Assembly: GCA_947165615.1 (NCBI GenBank)
Contig: CAMVBD010000001.1
Coordinates: 1-16,608 of the forward strand
From: an uncultured Clostridia bacterium
GTDB taxonomy: Bacteria; Bacillota; Clostridia; Oscillospirales; Acutalibacteraceae
Direction of reading: 5' to 3'
DNA: 16,608 nt
A model generated the notes under the pieces. It saw only the letters and a list, made by a program, of their open reading frames with translations. It did not search any database and was not told the origin of the DNA. This document shows, one piece after another, positions 6,480 to 14,080 of the stretch (its first letter is position 1; each line of letters starts with the position of its first letter). Position numbers and translations under genes: made by a program.

Positions 6480-7145
6480 ATGCTGCCGTACGTGTTTTTA
6501 GCGCTGTTTCTTCTTGTCAGCGCCTTTCATCTTTACGACTCCTGGACCGACAGCGCCCGCCGCCGGGCGTACACCAAGCCCTTTCTACTGATCCTTTTGC
6601 TGCTCTATTACGTTTTTTCGGCAGGGGACGCGTTTTCGTGGGTGCTGGCCTCGGCGCTTTTGACCAGCTGGCTCGGCGACGTGCTGCTGATCCCCAAGGG
6701 CAACAAGTGGTTCGTTTCGGGCGGGATCAGTTTTCTTGTCAGCCACGTCCTGTTCATTTTCGTCTATCTGCCGCGCGTGCAGTGGGACAAGGTGATTCTT
6801 TGGGTCCTGATCCCGGCGGCGCTGGTCTATGCGGGCGTCTCGGTGGCGGTCACGCGCGCCATCCGTGAAAAAACGCCCAAAATGATGCTCGTGCCCCTGG
6901 CGCTGTATCTTCTGACCAATTCCACCATGAACCTCTTCGCCCTGTCGCAGCTCATGACCCTGAAAAGCGCCGGGGCGGTCGTGGCTTACATTGGCGCGGT
7001 GTGCTTTTTTGCCTCCGACTGCACGCTGTATCTTGTCCGCTACCACAAAAAGGAAGACCTCATTTTCAAAAAGCACTTCACGGTCATGCTGACCTATCTC
7101 CTCGGCGAGGCGCTGATTACGGTCGGCATGCTGTTGATCGGATAA
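6480..7145 (+). CDS. YhhN/TMEM86-family membrane protein (putative lysoplasmalogenase)
   Basis: The 221-residue protein starts at ATG 6480, preceded by GGGAGGTC. It is hydrophobic almost throughout, with about seven to eight membrane segments. The YhhN family signature is visible: WLGDVLL (residues 63-69, conserved Gly-Asp) and, about 12 residues later, FVSGGISFLVSHVLF with a conserved His. A further Asp (Ser-Asp-Cys) in a late helix also fits. Characterised members hydrolyse the vinyl-ether bond of lysoplasmalogen; many bacterial members are untested. Plasmalogens are common in anaerobic Clostridia, so this function is reasonable here. The lipid kinase starts 19 bases after the stop, suggesting an operon concerned with lipid turnover. 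Confidence 0.85.
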   Translation: MLPYVFLALFLLVSAFHLYDSWTDSARRRAYTKPFLLILLLLYYVFSAGDAFSWVLASALLTSWLGDVLLIPKGNKWFVSGGISFLVSHVLFIFVYLPRVQWDKVILWVLIPAALVYAGVSVAVTRAIREKTPKMMLVPLALYLLTNSTMNLFALSQLMTLKSAGAVVAYIGAVCFFASDCTLYLVRYHKKEDLIFKKHFTVMLTYLLGEALITVGMLLIG

Positions 7146-7164
7146 CAGGAAAGGAGAACGCGCA

Positions 7165-8073
7165 ATGAAAATCGTATTCATCGTCAATCCCCATGCCGGC
7201 GCCGCGGACAACACCGCCCGCATCCGCTCCGCCGTCGACGCCCTGCCCGAAAAGGAGGACTGCGAGATCTACACGACCAAGGCCCCCGGCGACGCGACCG
7301 CGTACGTCAAAAGCTGGTGCGAAACGCATCCCGGCGAGGAAGTCCGCTTTGTTGCCTGCGGCGGCGACGGCACTCTCAACGAGGTCTTTTCCGGCGCGGC
7401 GGGACAGGAAAACGTCAGCGTTACCTGCTACCCCTGCGGCAGCGGCAACGACTTTGTCAAGGCCTTCGGCGGGGCCGAGACCTTTTCGTCCATCCCGGCG
7501 CTCATCTCCGCGCCCACCCGCCCGCTCGATCTCCTCAAGGTGGACGGCCGGTACGCCGACAACGTGGTCAACTTCGGTTTTGACACCACCGTTGCCATCA
7601 CCATCAACGAGGAGCGCGCCAAAACCGGGCACGGCAACAAAAACGCCTACACCAAGGGCGTCGTCAAAGCGCTCATGACCGCCATGAAGAACACCTTTAC
7701 CGTCAAGGCCGACGGCGAAACGCTGAATCCAAAGGGCAAGGCCCTTTTGTGCACCGTGGCAAACGGACAGTACGTGGGCGGGTCCTTCCGCTGCGCGCCG
7801 AGGGCCAAGACCGACGACGGGCTCATTGAAGTCTGTCTCATAAAGCCCATCTCCCGCCTGCGTTTTGTGCGAATCTTAAAGCCCTACACAAACGGCGAGC
7901 ACCTCGACCGCGAGGATATGCGCGACATTGTCGTTTACCGCCGCGCCAAAAAGGTGGAGGTCGAGGCGCCCGACGGCTTTGCGTTTTCGCTGGACGGCGA
8001 GATCGTCTACAAAAACCGCTTCACGGTCGAAATCGAGCCAGGCGCGCTGCGCCTTGCCGTGCCGGAAGAATAA
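7165..8073 (+). CDS. Diacylglycerol-kinase-family lipid kinase (YegS/DgkB type)
   Basis: The 302-residue protein starts at ATG 7165 after AAAGGAG. Family motifs are all present: an N-terminal VNPHAG nucleotide-binding turn, the signature GGDGTLNEV (66-74), PCGSGNDF (90-97) and RPLDLLKVDG (119-128). The length of about 300 residues is normal. These cytosolic enzymes phosphorylate diacylglycerol or related lipids with ATP and recycle diacylglycerol in Gram-positive membranes; exact substrate is unknown. It is co-transcribed with the YhhN gene and ends with a strong terminator. Its last 66 bases and terminator recur in decayed form at 2293-2467. Confidence 0.9.
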   Translation: MKIVFIVNPHAGAADNTARIRSAVDALPEKEDCEIYTTKAPGDATAYVKSWCETHPGEEVRFVACGGDGTLNEVFSGAAGQENVSVTCYPCGSGNDFVKAFGGAETFSSIPALISAPTRPLDLLKVDGRYADNVVNFGFDTTVAITINEERAKTGHGNKNAYTKGVVKALMTAMKNTFTVKADGETLNPKGKALLCTVANGQYVGGSFRCAPRAKTDDGLIEVCLIKPISRLRFVRILKPYTNGEHLDREDMRDIVVYRRAKKVEVEAPDGFAFSLDGEIVYKNRFTVEIEPGALRLAVPEE

Positions 8074-8080
8074 AAAACAA

Positions 8081-8112
8081 AAAGAGCGGAACTTCAAAAG
8101 TCCGCTCTTTTT
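8081..8112 (+). terminator. Terminator of the YhhN-kinase operon
   Basis: AAAGAGCGGA (8081-8090) pairs with TCCGCTCTTT (8101-8110), extended by CTT/AAG with one bulge, followed by TT. It is homologous to 2433-2467. Confidence 0.9.
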
Positions 8113-8130
8113 ACATACCTGACTGGTTTT

Positions 8131-8205
8131 TTCTTGCTCTGCTGGATCGTCGAGCGGAGCATCAGGTTTATTCCCGTCGGCGCGTCGCAGTTTATCCTGC
8201 ACTGA
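8131..8205 (+). pseudogene. Decayed 3' end of a small membrane protein gene, paralogous to 4353-4778
   Basis: The frame reads FFLLCWIVERSIRF then IPVGASQFILH and stops at TGA 8203-8205. The intact gene ends with the same CWIV, GASQF and final His. By my count 53 of 66 bases match from the Cys codon through the stop, and GAYGAAGAC just after the stop also matches. Only about 25 residues remain. Upstream lies the kinase terminator, without a start or ribosome site, so it is a relic. The next gene's promoter begins 34 bases later. Confidence 0.75.
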
Positions 8206-8238
8206 GACGAAGACGATGCGGCTTTTTTCTCCGGACGC

Positions 8239-8267
8239 TTGAATCCGCCCGCCGGGTCTGCTATAAT
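8239..8267 (+). promoter_or_regulatory. Promoter of the PPC-repeat dockerin protein gene
   Basis: TTGAAT (8239-8244), a 17-bp spacer and a perfect TATAAT (8262-8267). An in-frame TTG at 8239 is part of the -35 and is not a start. Confidence 0.85.
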
Positions 8268-8292
8268 CAAAGCGGAAAAAGGAGGAAACCGT

Positions 8293-10092
8293 ATGAAACG
8301 CAAATTTTTGAAAATTCTGTCTGTTCTTTTGGTCTTCGCGCTGCTTTGCTGCCTCGCGCCCGCCGTATCCTTTGCGGCGACCGTGAACGAGACCGAGAAA
8401 AACGACGATTACAGGACCGCAAACAAGATCCCGGTCGGCGATACGGTCAACGGCAACATCGCGGACTCGTGGGACGAGGACTGGTTTTGCTGTGAGCCCG
8501 CCGCCGACGGCTATCTGACGCTCCGGTTCGAGCATCATCTTGTCCTGAAGGAAAACGCCTATTGGCAGGTGTCCGTTTACCGCTTTACGAACAAACTGGA
8601 AGAGATCTTTTCTGACACGATGGAGGCGACCGATCTCGGTCTCATCCCGCGCGTCGGCGTCGAAAAAGGCGGGATCTATTACGTCGAGATCGACGGCGAC
8701 AACTACGGCAACGTCGACGGCGTGCCGTACAGTCTGAAAGTCACCCTGACCGAGACGCCCTATTGGGAGAAGGAACCGAACGACTCCTATTCCGCCGCGA
8801 CACAAATGGACCTCGGCAAGACCTACGGCGGAAACGTCTGGGACAAATCGGACGAGGACTACTTTCGGCTGACGCCGGACAAAAACGGCTACCTTTCCAT
8901 CGACTTCGGGTATGAGCCCGTCAAACAGGAGCATACCTACTGGACGGTGACCGTCTACCGGTTTACAAACCAACTGGAAGAGATTTTCAGCAAGGACCTG
9001 GAAGCCTCGGCGGTCCCCTCCATGCCGCACATCGGCGTTGAGGGCGGCGCGACCTATTACATTGAGGTCGACGGCGACAACTACGGCAACGTCGACGGAC
9101 GGGATTACAGTCTGACCGCCGCCTTTACCGCGACCGAATACTGGGAAGCGGAAAAAAACGACGACTACAAGACCGCGAAGCGGATCCAGGCAAACCGGAC
9201 CTACGGCGGCATGATCGGGGACACGGCGGACGAGGACTGGTTCAAACTGACCCCCGAACAAAACGGCTATATCACGATCGGCTTTACGTTTGACCTCTTA
9301 AAAGAGGAACGCGCCTACTGGGACGTGACGGTCTACCGCTTTACGAACCGGCTGGAGGAGATCTACGAAAAGACGGTTTACACGACGGACGCCGCCGCCA
9401 TGCCGCGCATCGGCGTTCAGAAAGGCGCCGACTATTACATTGAGATCGACGGCGACAACTACGGCAACGTCAACGAACGGGACTATCACCTGACCGCCGC
9501 CTTTGCCGTGACGGAATACTGGGAAGCGGACCCCAACGAAGGGTATCAGACCGCGAATCCCATCACGCTCGATACGCCCTACGGCGGCATGATCGGGTCC
9601 ACCGCCGACGAAGACTGGTTCAAACTGGTCCCCGGCAAGGACGGGTACGTGACGCTTGCCTTCGGGCATGAGATCCTGAACGTGGAAAACGCTTACTGGA
9701 ACGTCACGGTCTACCGCTTTACGAACCAACTGGAACGGATCGCCGAGGTATGGCCGGAAGCATCCGGAACCGAAGGCGTGCCGGCGTTCGGCATTGAGGC
9801 CGGCGGGATCTATTACGTCTCCGTGGACGGCGACGGCTACGGCAACGTCAACGACCTCGACTATACCCTGACCGCCCGCTATTCCGAGACCCTGTATTTA
9901 TTGGGCGATCTGGACTTTGACGGCAAGGTCACGGCGTCCGACGCGCGGCTTGCTCTCCGCGGCGCCGTGGGTCTGGAAACGTTTGACGCGACCCTGACCC
10001 GGATCGGCGACGTGGACTTTGACAAAAAGATCACGGCGTCCGACGCGCGGCTGATCTTACGCGCGGCTGTGGGTCTGGAAACGCTGGGTTAA
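8293..10092 (+). CDS. Secreted protein with four PPC-like repeats and a C-terminal type I dockerin
   Basis: The 599-residue protein starts at ATG 8293 after AAAGGAGGAAA. Residues 1-28 are a signal peptide with likely cleavage at SFA-AT. Four tandem repeats of about 125 residues follow (about 33-155, 156-281, 282-407, 408-530). Each begins with E-x-ND-x-Y-x-A, has an acidic DEDWF/DEDYF turn and a VYRFTN block, and ends IYY(V/I)-x-(I/V)DGD-x-YGNV. This resembles bacterial pre-peptidase C-terminal (PPC) domains, beta-sandwiches of secreted proteins. No catalytic domain is visible. The dockerin (about 535-599) has two calcium loops, D539/D541/D543/D550 and D573/D575/D577/D584, each followed by ARL.LR.AVGLE. 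The protein should dock onto a cohesin partner outside the cell, or the two dockerin loops may simply stabilise it. It is a single-gene transcription unit. Confidence 0.85.
   Translation: MKRKFLKILSVLLVFALLCCLAPAVSFAATVNETEKNDDYRTANKIPVGDTVNGNIADSWDEDWFCCEPAADGYLTLRFEHHLVLKENAYWQVSVYRFTNKLEEIFSDTMEATDLGLIPRVGVEKGGIYYVEIDGDNYGNVDGVPYSLKVTLTETPYWEKEPNDSYSAATQMDLGKTYGGNVWDKSDEDYFRLTPDKNGYLSIDFGYEPVKQEHTYWTVTVYRFTNQLEEIFSKDLEASAVPSMPHIGVEGGATYYIEVDGDNYGNVDGRDYSLTAAFTATEYWEAEKNDDYKTAKRIQANRTYGGMIGDTADEDWFKLTPEQNGYITIGFTFDLLKEERAYWDVTVYRFTNRLEEIYEKTVYTTDAAAMPRIGVQKGADYYIEIDGDNYGNVNERDYHLTAAFAVTEYWEADPNEGYQTANPITLDTPYGGMIGSTADEDWFKLVPGKDGYVTLAFGHEILNVENAYWNVTVYRFTNQLERIAEVWPEASGTEGVPAFGIEAGGIYYVSVDGDGYGNVNDLDYTLTARYSETLYLLGDLDFDGKVTASDARLALRGAVGLETFDATLTRIGDVDFDKKITASDARLILRAAVGLETLG
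8389..9882 (+). repeat. Four tandem ~370-bp coding repeats
   Basis: Units begin at about 8389, 8758, 9136 and 9514. DNA identity is high in patches: GACGGCGACAACTACGGCAA occurs in the first three units, and a single-base variant in the fourth. This makes copy-number change by recombination and assembly collapse possible. Confidence 0.85.
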
Positions 10093-10104
10093 AAACACAC
10101 GATC

Positions 10105-10132
10105 ATAAAAAAGGACCGCAAGGTCCTTTTTT
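10105..10132 (+). terminator. Terminator of the PPC-dockerin gene
   Basis: The A-tract and GGACC (to 10117) pair with GGTCC and a T-run (10122-10132) around a GCAA tetraloop. Confidence 0.9.
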
Positions 10133-10177
10133 GTGTCCCCAAAACGGGACTCTGCCCGAAAAGCGGGCAAAACGGAC

Positions 10178-10207
10178 TTGCGCCAAAAGCCTGCCCGGTG
10201 CTACAAT
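10178..10207 (+). promoter_or_regulatory. Promoter of the 10240 gene
   Basis: TTGCGC (10178-10183), an 18-bp spacer and TACAAT (10202-10207). Just upstream is a small hairpin, TGCCCG/CGGGCA (10153-10169), of unknown meaning. Confidence 0.65.
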
Positions 10208-10239
10208 GGGGATGAAAAACGAAAAGGGAGGGACGCAGA

Positions 10240-11514
10240 ATGAGCGTCGGTATCGGCGTACGTCCGGACGGGGACGAAAAAGGACCGGCTGTCGTCTTCC
10301 ATGTGCCGGACGGCGGGACCGCCGAAGACGGAGGGGTTTTTCCGCGCCTTGCCCGTCCCCGGTTTTGTTATGACGACTGGACGGCGGCGCGGTACCCGGA
10401 CCCGGCGTCCGCCGCCAAAGGCTTGCAAAAAGCCTGCGGCAAGACGCTGGCGACGATCATTTTGATCGGGACGGCGGAGAAAGCGGGACAGACCGATGAT
10501 TCAGAAATCTGGAAGAAGTTCTATTGCGCCAAAACGGCGGACGAAAGGGGCCGGGTCCCCGTCCGCCGGTCCTTTGAGGCGGGGGAGCCGTTTCAGTTTG
10601 TTTTTACGGACGGGTCGACGCTTGAGTTTTTGCCGACGTCCGGGGGCGAAGTGCGGGTCGGCGAAAACAGCATCCCCGTCGGCACCACGGCGGGGCTCAA
10701 CCGAAACGATTTTTTGCCGAACGTCTTTTTCCGGGAACTGATCGGTCAGCGCCTGACGCACGTCGGCGCCGAAGCGGACGACCGACCGTGGGGGTACGGG
10801 TACAGTCTGTCATTTTTCTTCGAAAACGGCTGGTTTCTGTGGTTTTCGTTCGGCAACGCGCCGTGGCGGTATCGGCTGGAGGCGGAAGGGGGCGGCCGGG
10901 CATTTGATCTTGTGCCCTACCGTCGGATAAAGGAAGCGCGCCTTGCGCTTTGCCCGCCTGAGATCTCCATTCCGAACGGGTGGTTCGGACAAGAATACTT
11001 TACGGTGTATCCGCTGTCCCGGGCGGCGGCGGAAACGAGAAGGGCGGGGGAATACGTCGGCCCCCGCGGGGACGCGTTTTCGTTTTCCTCCCTCTATGTG
11101 ATGGACGGTTTTTTTCTTCGCGCGCTGGAGGAGGAATTCGACCCGTCGATCCGGCGGACGTACCTCTGTGGACCCGGCAGGGAACTCGCGGACTGGGAAC
11201 TGCGGTTTTTTGAATACGGCGAAAACGTCTACACCCGCGACGCCGTTTTCCGTGTGCTCCAAAAAACGCGGGCTGTCGTCCGGCGTATCCGGCAGGACCC
11301 GGCGGGCGAGGACGCGACGGCGTTCCGTCTGGATTTTTCGACGCTTTTGGAGGACAAAGAAGCCTGGAGCGACGTGCGGTACGAGCGGTTTTATCTCCCG
11401 GAAAACGAGCGGGTCGGGGTCTTTATGGACTTTTTTACCCGTCTGTGCGACCGGCTGGAGCGGCTGCTCTCCCGCGCCGGGGCGGACGATTTTATCGTGT
11501 TCGAAGGACCGTAA
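10240..11514 (+). CDS. Conserved-looking cytoplasmic protein, function unknown
   Basis: The 424-residue protein starts at ATG 10240 after GGGAGGG. There is no signal peptide or membrane segment. It is rich in aromatic residues, Arg and Asp/Glu. A middle part (about 110-220) reads like a beta-rich fold, with FVFTDGSTLEFLPT, GENSIPVG, NVFFRELIGQRL and FFFENGWFLWFSFG. A GWFGQEYFTVYPL block follows near 247-260, and the C-terminal 60 residues look helical. I recognise no family or catalytic motif. It is a monocistronic unit with its own promoter and shares a bidirectional terminator with the convergent XRE gene. Composition matches the neighbours, so there is no sign of recent transfer. Confidence 0.75.
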   Translation: MSVGIGVRPDGDEKGPAVVFHVPDGGTAEDGGVFPRLARPRFCYDDWTAARYPDPASAAKGLQKACGKTLATIILIGTAEKAGQTDDSEIWKKFYCAKTADERGRVPVRRSFEAGEPFQFVFTDGSTLEFLPTSGGEVRVGENSIPVGTTAGLNRNDFLPNVFFRELIGQRLTHVGAEADDRPWGYGYSLSFFFENGWFLWFSFGNAPWRYRLEAEGGGRAFDLVPYRRIKEARLALCPPEISIPNGWFGQEYFTVYPLSRAAAETRRAGEYVGPRGDAFSFSSLYVMDGFFLRALEEEFDPSIRRTYLCGPGRELADWELRFFEYGENVYTRDAVFRVLQKTRAVVRRIRQDPAGEDATAFRLDFSTLLEDKEAWSDVRYERFYLPENERVGVFMDFFTRLCDRLERLLSRAGADDFIVFEGP

Positions 11515-11521
11515 GAAAAAG

Positions 11522-11548
11522 CGGCAGGCTGCAAGGGCCTGCCGTTTT
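11522..11548. terminator. Bidirectional terminator between convergent genes
   Basis: CGGCAGGC (11522-11529) pairs with GCCTGCCG (11537-11544). It is flanked by an A-run on the left and TTTT on the right, so it can serve both 10240-11514 and 11552-12640. Confidence 0.85.
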
Positions 11549-11551
11549 GCG

Positions 11552-12640
11552 TTATTCTGCCGAGGCGCACGCTTCGTTCGAAAGGGAAGAAAGGAACGCC
11601 GAAAAAGAGGGGCTTTGCCGGAAGGCGTCCGGCAGGGGGTCGTGCCGTTCGGCTAAAAGCCGCAGGCGCGTTTTCATGTCCATATCCCGATAGACCGGCT
11701 CCGTCTCGTAGTACCGCGAAATCACGCCGGTTTTCTTTTCGTCCCGGTCCATGTCGGCGGCAAGGGCGGCGGCGTCCAAAAAAGCGGCAAGCGCCTTTTC
11801 TTCCTCCCCGAGACCGGCGTACAGCGTCCCGAGGCGGTTCAAATTGTACAACAGATGCAGCCGGTTTTTGCCCCCGTCCGCGCGGAGGAGGCGGAAAAGG
11901 CCGTTCATTTTTTCGAGCAAGTCGATAAGAAACGCGGGGGAGGCTGTCGGGTCGTAAACGTAAAAGCGGATCACGGTGTTCTGCAACAGATACAGGAGTT
12001 CTCCGATGGCTTTTTGTCCCGCGTCTTTGTCGCCGTCCATCGCCTCCCGGTACTCCCCGGCGTCCTCAAGGGCGGGGAGGGAAACGCGCAGAGTCTGGGC
12101 CGTCTTCATGGCTTCCCTGTCGCCGAACAGGTCGTACCGGCGGGTCAGGTGATCCGCCAAAAGCCGGTCCGCGCGGGCCAAAAGCGCAGGGGAGTCGGTA
12201 TTTTGCCGCACGGTTTTCCAAAGGTCACGGAAGCGGCGGTCAAGGGCGGCGGGGTCCGGCGCGTCGGAGCGGTCTTTTTCCAAAAACAGCAGTTCCATCA
12301 GGCGGACCGCAAACTCCGGGTCGCCGGGATTATCCCGCAGGGCGGCTTCAGTTCCCGCCAGCGCCGCCTCGGTTTCGGATAGCGTGCGCCCCTCCAAAAA
12401 CGCAAGAGTATCGGCGCGTCTTCTCTCGGCTCCCTCCCGGTCCAGTCCCAAAAGCCGGTCCACGGTCACGCCGAAAAAGAAGGAAATGGCAGGCAAGAGC
12501 GATACGTCGGGCAGCGTTTCGCCCCGTTCCCATTTGCTGACGGTCTGATATGCGACGCCGAGGGCGTTTCCGACGTCCTCCTGTGTCAGATCTCTTTCTC
12601 GCCGCAGGGCTTTCAGCGTTTCGGCAAAGCGGATGTCCAT
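11552..12640 (-). CDS. XRE-family transcriptional regulator with helical (TPR-like) C-terminal domain
   Basis: The 362-residue protein starts at the ATG at 12640-12638 after AAGGAGG. Residues 5-60 form a classic HTH_3 domain: LKALRRERDLTQEDVGNALG, then YQTVSKWERGETLPD, ending FGVTVDRLLGLD. From about 70 to 362 the protein is entirely helical and Leu/Ala/Arg-rich. Repeated helix-pair patterns such as LYNLNRLGTLYAGLGEEEKALAAF near 270 resemble tetratricopeptide repeats. Such C-terminal arrays in Firmicutes regulators often bind peptides or protein partners; here that is inference only. It is divergent from the dockerin-carboxypeptidase gene with about 156 bp between starts, so that gene is a candidate target along with its own promoter. 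Confidence 0.85.
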   Translation of the reverse strand: MDIRFAETLKALRRERDLTQEDVGNALGVAYQTVSKWERGETLPDVSLLPAISFFFGVTVDRLLGLDREGAERRRADTLAFLEGRTLSETEAALAGTEAALRDNPGDPEFAVRLMELLFLEKDRSDAPDPAALDRRFRDLWKTVRQNTDSPALLARADRLLADHLTRRYDLFGDREAMKTAQTLRVSLPALEDAGEYREAMDGDKDAGQKAIGELLYLLQNTVIRFYVYDPTASPAFLIDLLEKMNGLFRLLRADGGKNRLHLLYNLNRLGTLYAGLGEEEKALAAFLDAAALAADMDRDEKKTGVISRYYETEPVYRDMDMKTRLRLLAERHDPLPDAFRQSPSFSAFLSSLSNEACASAE

Positions 12641-12672
12641 AAAAAAAGCCTCCTTCGTGCGTCTTCTTCCTT

Positions 12673-12701
12673 ATCATACCCCGGTTTTTGTCCGATTGCA
12701 A
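12673..12701 (-). promoter_or_regulatory. Promoter of the XRE regulator gene
   Basis: Read on the minus strand: TTGCAA (12701-12696), a 17-bp spacer, TATGAT (12678-12673). Confidence 0.7.
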
Positions 12702-12744
12702 GCACGCGTCCGGCGAGCGCGGTCGCTAAAAACGGGAGTACGGC

Positions 12745-12773
12745 TTGCCAAGGGGGCGGCATTGTGGTAAAAT
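12745..12773 (+). promoter_or_regulatory. Promoter of the dockerin-carboxypeptidase gene
   Basis: TTGCCA (12745-12750), a 17-bp spacer and TAAAAT (12768-12773). The in-frame GTG at 12764 lies inside this promoter, upstream of the expected transcript start, which rules it out as the gene start. Confidence 0.75.
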
Positions 12774-12796
12774 GGGAGAAAAAAGGAGGGGTCCCG

Positions 12797-13897
12797 TTGA
12801 GGCGTACCCAAAAACAGAACAAAAAAGAGGCCTTGGCGCTGCTGCCGGCCGTTCTCTTTGTCCTCGGTTCCCTTCTTGTCCCGTCGCCGGTTTCCGCCGA
12901 CGCCGAGACCGGGGACCTTGACGGGGACGGGCGCGTGAGCGCGGCGGACGCAAGGCTTGTCGCCCGGTTCGTTTCGGGGATTTCGGACGCGCATCCGGGG
13001 TATGACGACCTGGACGCGGACCTTGACGGCGCCGTCACGTTTGACGACGCGCTGTTTTTGCTGCGCCTTGGGGTCGGGAAGGAAAAAGCGCCGGACCTTT
13101 TGCTGTCCGGGGAACGCGAGCCGGAGATCCCCTCCCGTGCCGCCGTCATGCTGGACGTGACGGAAAACCGCCTTTTGTACCGGAAAAACCCGGACGAACG
13201 CCTTGCGCCGGCAAGCCTTACAAAGCTTTTGACCGCCATAACGGCGCTGACCCTGATGCCTGAAAACGCCGCCTGTACGGTCGGGGATGAGATCGACCTC
13301 ATCGGCGCCAATTCCTCCGTCTGCTATCTTCAAAAAGGATGGACGCTGCCGCTCTCGTCCCTCCTTGCCGGAATGCTGACCGCCAGCGGCAACGACGCCG
13401 CCTATTCGGTCGCGGTCAACGCCGCGCGGTACGCGAGACTATCGGACGGGGACGACAGCGCGTGCGTTTCGGCCTTCGTCGAAAAAATGAACGCCGTCGG
13501 AAAAGACCTCGGTCTTCGCGACAGCGTGTTTCTGAATCCGGACGGGTATGACGAAGCGGGGCACGAGACCACCGTGCGGGATCTTCTGATCCTCTCCAAA
13601 GCCGCGATCCGGTTTCCCGCCATTCTCACCGCGACCGGGGAGCATGAAAAAACAGTCCTCCTTTCGGACGGGACGCCCGTTTCGTGGACCTCCACCAACC
13701 GCCTGCTGGACCCGGAGGACGAATACTTCCTCCCTGACGCCAAGGGCCTTAAGACCGGCACCACGCCAGACGCCGGGTACTGCCTCGCCGCCCTGATCGG
13801 GACGGGGGAAAGAACGGTCCTCTTCGTCACGGTCGGCAACGACACCGACGACGACCGCTACCGGAGCGTGCATACGCTGCTGGACGCCGTGGCATAA
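12797..13897 (+). CDS. Secreted D,D-carboxypeptidase (S11) with N-terminal type I dockerin
   Basis: The 366-residue protein has its start chosen at TTG 12797, five bases after AAAGGAGGGG. It then begins with a normal signal peptide (MRRTQKQNKK, hydrophobic 11-32, cleavage near VSA-DA). Residues 38-92 form a dockerin with two calcium loops: D40/D42/D44/D51 and D73/D75/D77/D84. Residues 112-366 are a D-alanyl-D-alanine carboxypeptidase domain with all three active-site motifs: SLTK (Ser140, Lys143), SGN (197-199) and KTG (319-321). Such enzymes trim the terminal D-Ala of peptidoglycan stem peptides. The usual C-terminal membrane-anchoring amphipathic helix of this family is not evident, so the dockerin may replace it as the localising module. 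It is a single-gene unit divergent from an XRE regulator. Confidence 0.85.
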   Translation: MRRTQKQNKKEALALLPAVLFVLGSLLVPSPVSADAETGDLDGDGRVSAADARLVARFVSGISDAHPGYDDLDADLDGAVTFDDALFLLRLGVGKEKAPDLLLSGEREPEIPSRAAVMLDVTENRLLYRKNPDERLAPASLTKLLTAITALTLMPENAACTVGDEIDLIGANSSVCYLQKGWTLPLSSLLAGMLTASGNDAAYSVAVNAARYARLSDGDDSACVSAFVEKMNAVGKDLGLRDSVFLNPDGYDEAGHETTVRDLLILSKAAIRFPAILTATGEHEKTVLLSDGTPVSWTSTNRLLDPEDEYFLPDAKGLKTGTTPDAGYCLAALIGTGERTVLFVTVGNDTDDDRYRSVHTLLDAVA

Positions 13898-13908
13898 GGC
13901 CGCCATTA

Positions 13909-13925
13909 GCCGCGCTTTGCGCGGC
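13909..13925. other. Hairpin after the carboxypeptidase gene
   Basis: GCCGCGC (13909-13915) pairs with GCGCGGC (13919-13925) around TTT. There is no T-tract, so this may be a weak terminator or part of the adjoining repeat region. Confidence 0.5.
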
Positions 13926-13973
13926 GGGCACACGGGCACACGGGTGCACGGGTGCACGGGTGCATGCGTGCAC
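13926..13973. repeat. Six-unit 8-bp tandem repeat
   Basis: Units read GGGCACAC twice, GGGTGCAC twice, GGGTGCAT and GCGTGCAC in strict 8-bp register. GTGCAC is itself palindromic. It lies in a non-coding spacer and may be a slippage-prone intergenic repeat. Confidence 0.85.
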
Positions 13974-14027
13974 GGGAAGAATACAGAATACACAATTTCG
14001 GTGATGAGCGCTTTTTCAGGATGGGGT

Positions 14028-14075
14028 GCGGGGCTCGCCCCGCCCTTCACTCCTCACCTCTCACTCCTCACTCCG
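14028..14075. repeat. GC palindrome followed by CT-rich repeats
   Basis: GCGGGGC (14028-14034) and GCCCCGC (14037-14043) form a near-perfect palindrome. TTCACTCCTCACCTCTCACT and similar CT-rich near-repeats follow, up to 14075. No reading frame here has a ribosome site. It looks like an interspersed intergenic repeat. Confidence 0.55.
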
Positions 14076-14080
14076 AAAAA

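Noticed and set aside
7876..9261. 461-codon open frame on the minus strand opposite the PPC-dockerin gene
   Set aside because: It is repetitive only because the sense gene is repetitive; it crosses a terminator and promoter of the plus strand and has no start signals.
13926..13973. CRISPR-like repeat array
   Set aside because: The units are 8 bp and contiguous, without spacers, and there is no cas gene.
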